A stretch of 9,083 bases of DNA from positions 1 to 9,083 of the forward strand of contig JBCDDQ010000192.1 of the NCBI GenBank assembly GCA_039180225.1, written 5' to 3'. This stretch comes from JAAEUE01 sp039180225. Its GTDB lineage: Bacteria > Pseudomonadota > Alphaproteobacteria > Rhizobiales > CAJQND01. The position numbers and the translations under genes were made by a program. Of this stretch, positions 1 through 5,422 are shown in pieces. The notes beneath the pieces were generated by a model, which saw only the letters and a program-made list of their open reading frames with translations, ran no database searches and was not told the origin of the DNA. How positions within the stretch are numbered: the first letter of the stretch is position 1; every line of letters starts with the position of its first letter.

Positions 1-184
1 CCGCGCCTGGCCGGGTGACCGATACCACCTCAGCGGCGTCACCGGCCACGTTCTGGGCCATGTCGGCAATCACGGTGAAGGTGGTGACTACCTTGAACTT
101 ATCAGCGGCCTGCACAGAGCCGGCGGCTGCCAGGAAAACGGCCAGAAACCAAGCAAAAATCGCTGCACGAACGGAACTGAACAT
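1..184 (-). CDS. Metal (Mn/Zn/Fe) ABC transporter substrate-binding protein, N-terminal part
   Basis: Partial gene: 61 codons from an ATG at 184 before the window edge cuts it. Residues 1-26 form a typical Sec signal peptide (Arg6, a hydrophobic core rich in Ala/Phe/Leu, and a V-Q-A cleavage motif), so the product should be periplasmic. The mature start, FKVVTTFTVIADMAQNVAGD followed by a VTRPGA stretch, matches the first beta strand and helix of the cluster A-I substrate-binding proteins (SitA/YfeA/ZnuA/TroA family), which hand Mn, Fe or Zn ions to an ABC permease. The metal ligands lie beyond the edge, so the ion cannot be assigned; the wording is closest to the SitA/YfeA manganese-iron branch. 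A GAGG Shine-Dalgarno lies about 11 nt upstream of the start. It is divergent from the sigma factor gene and has its own promoter with a Fur/Mur-like palindrome. The ATPase and permease genes are expected off the left edge. Confidence 0.88.
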   Translation of the reverse strand, partial: MFSSVRAAIFAWFLAVFLAAAGSVQAADKFKVVTTFTVIADMAQNVAGDAAEVVSVTRPGA

Positions 185-249
185 CTCAAACGCCTCTTTA
201 TTGTTTTGCGACGCGAAGGGGCCGCGGACGCGCCGCAGCTGTTTCCCGT

Positions 250-277
250 ACTTTATGCAGTTAAGAATTATTTGCAA
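250..277 (-). promoter_or_regulatory. Probable sigma-70 promoter of the metal transporter gene
   Basis: Read on the minus strand, TTGCAA (272-277) fits a -35 box and TAAAGT (250-255) a -10 box, each matching the housekeeping consensus at four of six positions, with a 16-bp spacer. Transcription would start near 243, leaving a leader of about 60 nt before the ATG at 184. The spacer is almost wholly occupied by the palindrome at 256-276, so a bound repressor would block polymerase. This is inference from position and consensus only. Confidence 0.45.
256..276. promoter_or_regulatory. Fur/Mur-like operator palindrome
   Basis: A 21-bp imperfect inverted repeat of the form TGCA-N13-TGCA, in which the inner TAA/TTA triplets are also symmetric (seven of ten half-site pairs match). 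AT-rich palindromes bounded by TGCA resemble the sites used by alphaproteobacterial Fur/Mur regulators in front of sit-type manganese and iron transporter genes. It lies between the -35 and -10 boxes of the promoter for the divergent substrate-binding protein gene, which is where a metal-responsive repressor would act. The exact regulator (Mur, Fur or Irr) cannot be told from the sequence. Confidence 0.5.
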
Positions 278-336
278 CTGGAAAATATGTCGCTGCGCGC
301 AGGGCACACACCACGCGCATTTTTTTGCTATGACGT

Positions 337-366
337 TGATCCACCCGGGTTGATTGGACGTAGGCA
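337..366 (+). promoter_or_regulatory. ECF (RpoE-type) autoregulatory promoter
   Basis: TGATCC at 337-342 is followed by exactly 18 bases and then TAGGCA at 361-366. This matches the TGATCC-N18-TA(A/G)G form of promoters read by Rhodobacter-type RpoE (ECF11). It lies about 31 bp before the ATG of the sigma factor gene, so the leader would be about 25 nt. The arrangement implies positive autoregulation of the rpoE-chrR operon. The -35 match and spacing are seen directly; recognition by the sigma factor encoded here is inferred. Confidence 0.75.
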
Positions 367-396
367 TATGACACTCCATGTCAAAACGGGAACATC

Positions 397-999
397 ATGC
401 TTGAGGTTTCGCTGAGAATGACAAGGCCGACCCGGCCAGATAAAGGGCCCGCGAACAACCAACACCTTGCACATTTGCTTGGGTTGGTTGCGGAAAATCG
501 GGACAAATCGGCTTTTGCAGCTCTGTTTGAGCACTTTGGCCCGCGCATCAAGGGTTTCATGATGCGCAAAGGTGCTGACAGCGAATTGGCCGAGGATCTG
601 GCGCAAGATACGATGATCACGGTGTGGCGGAAAGCCCACATGTACACGCTCGACAAAGGGTCTGTGTCCACGTGGATTTTCACCATTGCCCGTAACCGTA
701 GGATTGACTGGGCGCGGAGGCTGAAAGGCGTTCAGTTCTCCGACATTACAGAGCTGGAACAACCCAGCGACGATGTCAGCGCGGACGAGGTCGTTCTGGC
801 GTCACAGGAAAGCGAATCGGTTAAGGCAGCTGTTGAGAAGCTGCCGGCCGATCAGAAACAGGTCATTTCAATGGCTTTTATGGAAGACATGACGCAGCAG
901 GAGATCTCCCATAACCTGGGCGTGCCGCTGGGCACCGTGAAATCACGCATGCGGCTGGCTTACCAGAAACTCTCCAAATCTCTAGAGGCGTTGCAATGA
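397..999 (+). CDS. rpoE: ECF sigma factor RpoE (ECF11, ChrR partner)
   Basis: Cytoplasmic RNA polymerase sigma subunit of about 200 residues. Region 2 spans roughly residues 38-110, with the region 2.2 core DLAQDTMITVWRKA (67-80) and the -10 recognition segment STWIFTIARNRRIDWARR (91-108). A linker rich in acidic and Ser residues (115-145) follows. Region 4 (about 146-198) contains a helix-turn-helix, EISHNLGVPLGTVKSRMRLA (169-188), for -35 binding. The family is held inactive by the anti-sigma ChrR and released by singlet oxygen or organic peroxides. The next gene is chrR, overlapping by 4 bp (ATGA), so the pair is translationally coupled. A matching ECF promoter lies just upstream. The start is uncertain: the ATG at 397 has only a weak GGGA upstream, while an in-frame ATG at 418 has GAGG 11 nt before it and would give 193 residues, closer to relatives. 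Family assignment is firm because of the ChrR partner. Confidence 0.95.
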   Translation: MLEVSLRMTRPTRPDKGPANNQHLAHLLGLVAENRDKSAFAALFEHFGPRIKGFMMRKGADSELAEDLAQDTMITVWRKAHMYTLDKGSVSTWIFTIARNRRIDWARRLKGVQFSDITELEQPSDDVSADEVVLASQESESVKAAVEKLPADQKQVISMAFMEDMTQQEISHNLGVPLGTVKSRMRLAYQKLSKSLEALQ

Positions 1000-1667
1000 A
1001 TATTCACCATCATTTGGACGATGCCACAATCGTCGCTTATGCGGCAGGTGCACTGCCTGCACCCATCGCTCTGGTGGTTTCGGCCCACTTGAGCTTTTGC
1101 CCGAAGTGCCGGGCGCGCGTCCGTCAGGCTGAAGCCATTGGCGGCGTGGTGATGGAAGAAGAGGCGCCGGTGAGCCTGTCGGCGGGCTGCATGAACAATA
1201 TGTTCGAGCGCTTGGAAGCTGAAACGCGCACCGAAGCCACCGCCCCGGTCCTCACCTTGTCTGAAAAGGTGAAAGAGGACTCCATTCTGCCTCCACAGGT
1301 GCGCAAGGCGTTGGGCATCCCCTTCAGTGACATCAAATGGAAGCGTGTCGCCAAAGGCGTCGGCATGAGGGCCATCGATCTGGGCGATGAAGACGAAGGC
1401 AAGGTCTATCTGATGAAGATTGAAGCTGGACGGGTGCTCCCTGAGCACGGCCACGGCGGCAGCGAGGTGACCTTGGTTCTGTCCGGCTCCTATACGGACC
1501 GTTACGGCACGTTCGGCCCTGGCGACATTGCCGATCTGGACGATCATGAAGACCATCAGCCAATCGTCGATGACGGCGCGGACTGTATCTGTTTGGTGGC
1601 CAGCGAAACGCCGGCCAAGTTCAAAGGCATCCTGCCCCGCCTCTTCCAACCTGTGATCGGGATCTGA
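996..1667 (+). CDS. chrR: ChrR-type zinc anti-sigma factor with cupin domain
   Basis: Two-domain anti-sigma factor, 223 residues, that sequesters RpoE in the cytoplasm. The N-terminal anti-sigma domain (about 1-85) keeps the zinc-site residues His6, His31, Cys35 and Cys38, at the same numbers as in Rhodobacter sphaeroides ChrR. The C-terminal cupin-like domain (about 110-205) carries H-G-H-G-G-S-E, giving His151, His153 and Glu157, plus His187. These correspond to the second metal site of R. sphaeroides ChrR (H141, H143, E147, H177), shifted uniformly by ten residues. That cupin domain is the part of ChrR required for response to singlet oxygen. The start codon overlaps the rpoE stop (ATGA). 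The whole set of ligands being present implies a working sensor rather than a decayed copy. Only 14 nt separate its stop from the next gene. Confidence is high. Confidence 0.96.
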   Translation: MNIHHHLDDATIVAYAAGALPAPIALVVSAHLSFCPKCRARVRQAEAIGGVVMEEEAPVSLSAGCMNNMFERLEAETRTEATAPVLTLSEKVKEDSILPPQVRKALGIPFSDIKWKRVAKGVGMRAIDLGDEDEGKVYLMKIEAGRVLPEHGHGGSEVTLVLSGSYTDRYGTFGPGDIADLDDHEDHQPIVDDGADCICLVASETPAKFKGILPRLFQPVIGI

Positions 1668-1681
1668 TACATCCCTGCCCC

Positions 1682-2443
1682 ATGCCGCCCGTACCTTCGT
1701 GGAAACATGCATGGATCACCGGTGCCAGCTCCGGCATTGGCGCAGAACTGGCTGTGAGCCTGGCTGAGGGCGGCGTTACCGTCTCCGCCTCTGCCCGCTC
1801 CGGCGAAAAGCTATCCGCTCTGAACACGCGCAACCGTGATGTCCATCCCCTGCCCCTTGATGTGGTTGACCCGGATGCGGTTGCCGCCAGCGTGAAGGCT
1901 GCCGAAGAGGCTCATGGTCCCATTGATCTGGCCATTCTCAACGCAGGGCTCTGGGAACCGTCAGATCCCGCCAAGTTCGACGGCAACGCAGCCGAGCGCT
2001 CCATGGAGGTCAACTATCTGGGCGTCACACACGCCTTGGCCGTCCTCTTGCCCGCCATGAAGGCGCGCAGGAGCGGACACATCGCCATTGTCTCCTCCGT
2101 GGCCGGATACCGCGGCCTGCCGAAGGGCGCCTACTATGGCCCAACCAAAGCGGCCCTGATCAACCTGTGCGAAGCCCTGCGCCCGGAGCTGGAGGCGGAG
2201 GGCATTACGCTGCAGGTGATCAATCCGGGATTTGTCAAAACACCCATGACCAGCATCAACACCTTCCCCATGCCGTTTCTCATGGAGGTGGATGATGCGG
2301 TGAAGGCCATCATGCGTGGCCTGACGTCCGCTAAATTTGAGATCGCGTTCCCTTGGCAATTGGTGTTCTTGCTCAAGCTGTTGCGCATCCTGCCATACAG
2401 GATCTATTTCTGGCTCATGCGCCGCATTATGCCCAAGGTCTAG
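1682..2443 (+). CDS. Short-chain dehydrogenase/reductase (SDR)
   Basis: Classical SDR of 253 residues, an NAD(P)(H)-dependent oxidoreductase with a Rossmann fold. The cofactor motif TGASSGIG is at 13-20, NAG at 87-89, and the catalytic tetrad Asn111, Ser139, Tyr152, Lys156 (Y-G-P-T-K) is complete. Arg39 after the second strand suggests NADP(H) preference. The C-terminus (about 222-253) is hydrophobic and basic, with WQLVFLLKLLRILPYRIYFW followed by Arg and Lys residues, which could hold the enzyme at the inner membrane near a lipid substrate. It lies 14 nt after chrR and 6 nt before the SnoaL-like gene, so it belongs to the RpoE operon; an SDR at this place is common in rpoE-chrR clusters. 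Substrate unknown; a role in acyl-lipid redox chemistry is inferred from context only. There is no clear Shine-Dalgarno, consistent with coupling to chrR. Confidence 0.92.
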   Translation: MPPVPSWKHAWITGASSGIGAELAVSLAEGGVTVSASARSGEKLSALNTRNRDVHPLPLDVVDPDAVAASVKAAEEAHGPIDLAILNAGLWEPSDPAKFDGNAAERSMEVNYLGVTHALAVLLPAMKARRSGHIAIVSSVAGYRGLPKGAYYGPTKAALINLCEALRPELEAEGITLQVINPGFVKTPMTSINTFPMPFLMEVDDAVKAIMRGLTSAKFEIAFPWQLVFLLKLLRILPYRIYFWLMRRIMPKV

Positions 2444-2449
2444 CACCGG

Positions 2450-2878
2450 ATGGACCGCTATCGCACTGCCATTGAAACATATGCCCGAATGCTTGAAGGC
2501 GCCGATGCCGCCTCGGTAGACAGCTTGCTGGATCTCTGCGCAGACACGGTCGAATTCTGCGATCCCTTCAACCACACCTTTACCAAACCGGCGTTCCGGG
2601 CTGTTCTGGCACATATGTTCAAAACCGTGCAGGGCCTCAGATTTGAGGTTCACGACATTATCGGTTCAGACCAACTCTGGGTCCTCAAATGGACCTTTAC
2701 CGGGACAATTAAGCCCGTTGGTGAGGTGGAGATTGTGGGATTGACCGAAGTGGCCCTGACCGATGACGGCCAAGTTGAACGCCATATCGACTATTGGGAC
2801 AGCGGAACCGAAGTCTTTAGCAAATTGCCGGTTCTGGGCGCGGTTGTTCGGCTTATTCGCTCGCGGGCAAGCGCCTGA
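2450..2878 (+). CDS. SnoaL-like / NTF2-like small protein
   Basis: A 142-residue protein of the SnoaL/NTF2-like cone-fold superfamily, which includes small cyclases, isomerases and non-catalytic ligand-binding proteins. Features in order: N-terminal helices with YARMLEG (11-17) and LLDLCADTVEFCDPF (26-40), the FRAVLAHMF helix (49-57), then beta strands with the WTFTGTI (81-87), VEIVGLTEVAL (93-103) and HIDYWDSG (112-119) segments typical of the family. No signal peptide is seen. It starts 6 nt after the SDR stop, is the last gene of the rpoE operon, and its 3' end overlaps the convergent DUF3833 gene by 26 bp. SnoaL-like genes recur next to rpoE-chrR-SDR in proteobacteria, but the reaction is not known. 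Fold assignment is fairly sure; function is open. Confidence 0.88.
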   Translation: MDRYRTAIETYARMLEGADAASVDSLLDLCADTVEFCDPFNHTFTKPAFRAVLAHMFKTVQGLRFEVHDIIGSDQLWVLKWTFTGTIKPVGEVEIVGLTEVALTDDGQVERHIDYWDSGTEVFSKLPVLGAVVRLIRSRASA

Positions 2879-3341
2879 ACCCGGCTGTCACCCGGCCAAG
2901 CGGCACGCCGAACTTGCTGACCTTGGCCCGGTTCAGCAGCGTTTGATCGTCCATCAACTGAAACAGATCGCTAAACGTCACCATGATGATCCGCTTGCCC
3001 ACCGGCAGGCGGAACTTGTAGCCAAAATAGCAACCGTTATGGATGGGTTGCCCGGCCGCTTCGCCCACCACATCGTCACACAGGCCAATGAAATGACCGC
3101 GATCCCGATAGCTAAGGCGCCAGATCCGCTCATCCGTTCCGCCATCGGCGTACTGGAACTGCTCCTCGAGCACGAAAACGTCGCCCTTCCAGGTCCCGGT
3201 AATGTCGGCGGTAAATGCCTTCTTGACCACACCCATGGTGTTCTCAAAAAAGCCCCAGGCCTCGGACCGGCCTTCAAAGAAATCCGCCAACAAGAATTCT
3301 GGGCGAATTCTCTGGCGTAGCGGTTGAACTTGCTGGAGCAT
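2853..3341 (-). CDS. DUF3833 family protein
   Basis: A 162-residue protein whose core is typical of DUF3833: LADFFEGRSEAWGFFEN (18-34), FTADITGTWKGD (43-54), LEEQFQYADGGTDERIWRL (58-76), DDVVGEAAG (89-97) and DQTLLNRAKVSKFGVPLGRV (132-151). The pattern of beta strands suggests a lipocalin-like barrel, so lipid binding is a fair guess. Many relatives are lipoproteins with an N-terminal signal and Cys; this one starts with about 17 charged, non-hydrophobic residues, and no start encoding a signal was found upstream in frame. It is the last gene of the minus-strand operon, 58 nt after the Cfa-like gene. No strong ribosome site precedes the ATG at 3341. The stop (TAA, 2853-2855) lies inside the convergent SnoaL-like gene. 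Family call is good; biochemical role unknown. Confidence 0.87.
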   Translation of the reverse strand: MLQQVQPLRQRIRPEFLLADFFEGRSEAWGFFENTMGVVKKAFTADITGTWKGDVFVLEEQFQYADGGTDERIWRLSYRDRGHFIGLCDDVVGEAAGQPIHNGCYFGYKFRLPVGKRIIMVTFSDLFQLMDDQTLLNRAKVSKFGVPLGRVTAGFRRLPASE

Positions 3342-3399
3342 GATTTGAACACCAATGTTAATCTGACGTGGATAGATACGCGCAGATCGCGTCCGTGGA

Positions 3400-4638
3400 T
3401 TACCCGGCGGTTTTCGTAAAACGGTAAATCCCCACAGACGTCAGCCCCTCAGTAAAGGCCGCCTCGCAGTAGCAAAGGTAGTAGCGCCACATCCTCTGGA
3501 AACGGGCATCAAAGCCCTGGCGTGCGATCGTCGGCCACTGGGCCTCAAACGCCCCCCGCCACCGTTTAAGGGTTTCAGCGTAGTCGGGACCGAATTCCAC
3601 CATTGTCTCCGCCGTAAAGCCGGCCTTTTCTGCCTGGTCCTCCAGAATGGGCACGGTGGGCAGCATGCCGCCCGGGAAGATGTAGCGCTGCACGAAGTCA
3701 GCCTTGCGCCGGTAGCTCTTGAAATGCTCAGGCGCAATGGTGATAGCTTGCACCACCGCTGAGGCCCCCGGCTTCAAGCGCTCGCTTAAGGTCTTGAAAT
3801 AAGTGGGCCAATGGGCCTCACCCACCGCTTCCACCATCTCAATGGAGACAATGCCGTCATAGGTGCCCGACGTGTGGCGATAGTCTTCAAGGCACACCGC
3901 TGCCTGATCTGAACGGGCGTGAGCTGCGATCCGGTCACTGGCGAACGCGTGCTGCTCCTTGGAGACGGTGATGGCCTTCACGCGCACATCCGAGGCCTCC
4001 AGAGCATGTTGAATGAACCCGCCCCAGCCGCAGCCAACTTCCAGCACCTCAGCGCCGCTGGAGAGCTCAAGGGCGTCCAGGATGGTCTGATACTTCGCGC
4101 TCTGTGCTTCAGCCAGAGACCGGGCCTCACCTGCAAAAAGCGCCGAGGAATAGGTCATGGTCTCATCGAGCCAGAGGTCATAGAACGTATTGCCCAGATC
4201 ATAGTGTGCGGCGATGTTGCGCCGGCTGCCGGCCACTGAATTGTTGCGCAGGATATGCGCCAGCCGGTCCATACCCCGCGAGCGGAACAGGGATCCGCCA
4301 GCCGCCACCAAAGCGGCCTTGTTGCGTGCGAAAAAGCGGATCAGGTTGGTCAGATCCGCCGTTTCAATCTCGCCGCGCATGTAACTTTCCGCAAAGCCGT
4401 TGCCGCCGCGCTGAATGGCACGCGCAATCACCTTCCAGCTCTTGATGTCAAGCTGCGCGGCCGGCCACAGCCCAGCTTCGCCCACCGACAGTTTGCGCCC
4501 GCTGGGCGAAATGATGGTGAGCTCCCCCCTCAGGCCGCCGGGCAGCATGCGCCGTGCGATCTTCTCGATCCGGCGCTCTAGGAAGGATGCGCGCGCAGGC
4601 GTCTTGCGCGCGCCAATGCCGGCGGTTGTATCAGTCAT
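3400..4638 (-). CDS. cfa: Cyclopropane-fatty-acyl-phospholipid synthase family methyltransferase
   Basis: SAM-dependent enzyme of 412 residues that transfers a methylene or methyl group to the double bond of unsaturated acyl chains in membrane phospholipids. The N-terminal lipid-interaction domain (about 15-135) is followed by AHYDLGNTFYDLWLDETMTY (144-163), the SAM-binding motif VLEVGCGWGG (198-207), SIEMVEAVGE (265-274) with Glu270 at the place of catalytic E. coli Glu239, and RYIFPGGMLPT (318-328). Two residues differ from E. coli Cfa: Ser165 where Cys139 is expected (TYSS instead of TYSC) and Gln297 where His266 is expected. It could therefore be a true Cfa or a methylase of the UfaM kind that begins furan fatty acid synthesis. 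The ATG at 4638 was chosen, 1 nt after the DUF1365 stop; the frame stays open to 4749, but that stretch lies within the DUF1365 gene and does not resemble the family. Third gene of the minus operon. Confidence 0.94.
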   Translation of the reverse strand: MTDTTAGIGARKTPARASFLERRIEKIARRMLPGGLRGELTIISPSGRKLSVGEAGLWPAAQLDIKSWKVIARAIQRGGNGFAESYMRGEIETADLTNLIRFFARNKAALVAAGGSLFRSRGMDRLAHILRNNSVAGSRRNIAAHYDLGNTFYDLWLDETMTYSSALFAGEARSLAEAQSAKYQTILDALELSSGAEVLEVGCGWGGFIQHALEASDVRVKAITVSKEQHAFASDRIAAHARSDQAAVCLEDYRHTSGTYDGIVSIEMVEAVGEAHWPTYFKTLSERLKPGASAVVQAITIAPEHFKSYRRKADFVQRYIFPGGMLPTVPILEDQAEKAGFTAETMVEFGPDYAETLKRWRGAFEAQWPTIARQGFDARFQRMWRYYLCYCEAAFTEGLTSVGIYRFTKTAG

Positions 4639-4639
4639 A

Positions 4640-5422
4640 TCAGGAGGTACTCTTGTTTTTGAAAGACAATGAATGAAGCGCTCTGGGGCGCTTCTTGATT
4701 TTAAGGCCCTTCGCCCAGAGAAGCAGAGCTTCCCAGTGGATGGCCGCAATCACCTTGAACGTCATGGCCGGCAGACGCACAAAGGCCCCCAAAAGGGCCC
4801 GGTCGCTCAGCTCCGAGGTTTGCGCGGAAAGGTAGGCTTTCAGAACCGGCGCGCCATCGACCCTGAGGTTGACGCCGACGGCCAGTTTGTCCTCCGGCGC
4901 ACTCACATGGAATTCATAAGTGCCGTCCACAGCATTGAACGGGGAGACATACATCTTTTTTGCGCAGGCCTGGGCCAGCGTGCCCTGCTGGTCGGCATCG
5001 ACGGTGAGCACATAATGGTGCCGGTCGCCAAAGGTATTGTTCACCTCATAAACCAGCACTTTCAGCGCATCGTCCGCCCCATAGCAGTAGTAGACCGTAA
5101 GCGGGTTGAACACATAGCCAAGCACCCGCGGGAAACACAGCATCACCACCCGCTCGATCGCCGTACCCGCGTGCCGGGCTTCGACTTTCTCCACGATGGT
5201 GCGTTTAAGACCGCCGGGCACCCCGGTTCCATGATCCTGCTCATGCAGGCTGAACAGGTTCGCCCGGTTAAGGGAAAACAGTTTGAGCCGTTTCGACAAA
5301 AGCTCCACCTGGTCAAGGTCGACGAGCAACGAGAATACCCGATACTTCAGGCCATGCACCTTGGGGCGGTAGCGCCGATGCACCACGGTGCCGTAGCAAA
5401 GCTTGGCCAGCGGTGCACTCAT
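4640..5422 (-). CDS. DUF1365 family protein
   Basis: A 260-residue protein with the full set of DUF1365 signatures: YGTVVHRRYRPKVHGLKYRV (10-29), SLNRANLFSLHEQDHG (50-65), the very conserved FPRVLGYVFNPLTVYYCY (97-114), YEVNNTFGDRHHY (125-137) and KKMYVSPFNAVDGTYEFHV (155-173). The C-terminal third (about 210-250) has a hydrophobic and then strongly basic stretch (LLLWAKGLKIKKRPR), suggesting contact with the inner face of the membrane. The reaction is not established; members are almost always found between an FAD amine-oxidase-like gene and a Cfa-like gene, as here, which points to a shared step in acyl-chain modification. Its ATG overlaps the stop of the FAD gene by 4 bp (ATGA) and its stop lies 1 nt before the Cfa start, so all three are translationally coupled. 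Confidence 0.93.
   Translation of the reverse strand: MSAPLAKLCYGTVVHRRYRPKVHGLKYRVFSLLVDLDQVELLSKRLKLFSLNRANLFSLHEQDHGTGVPGGLKRTIVEKVEARHAGTAIERVVMLCFPRVLGYVFNPLTVYYCYGADDALKVLVYEVNNTFGDRHHYVLTVDADQQGTLAQACAKKMYVSPFNAVDGTYEFHVSAPEDKLAVGVNLRVDGAPVLKAYLSAQTSELSDRALLGAFVRLPAMTFKVIAAIHWEALLLWAKGLKIKKRPRALHSLSFKNKSTS

Noticed and set aside
294..326. Six-base stem (TGCGCG/CGCGCA) with 14-nt loop followed by seven T, like a terminator
   Set aside because: No plus-strand gene or small RNA promoter is evident upstream, the loop is long, and the T-run lies just before the ECF promoter. It could end a small RNA, but there is nothing positive to support that.
960..1712. Minus-strand open frame of 250 codons opposite chrR
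   Set aside because: chrR on the plus strand has all its metal ligands and a coupled start; the antisense product is His-rich and without recognisable motifs.
4642..4647. AGGAGG on the plus strand between the Cfa and DUF1365 genes
   Set aside because: It faces away from both genes and no sensible plus-strand gene follows; a chance ribosome-site match.
4639..4749. Upstream extension of the Cfa-like reading frame to an ATG at 4749
   Set aside because: The extra 37 codons lie entirely within the well-conserved DUF1365 gene, do not resemble the Cfa family, and an ATG at 4638 fits a coupled start right after the DUF1365 stop.
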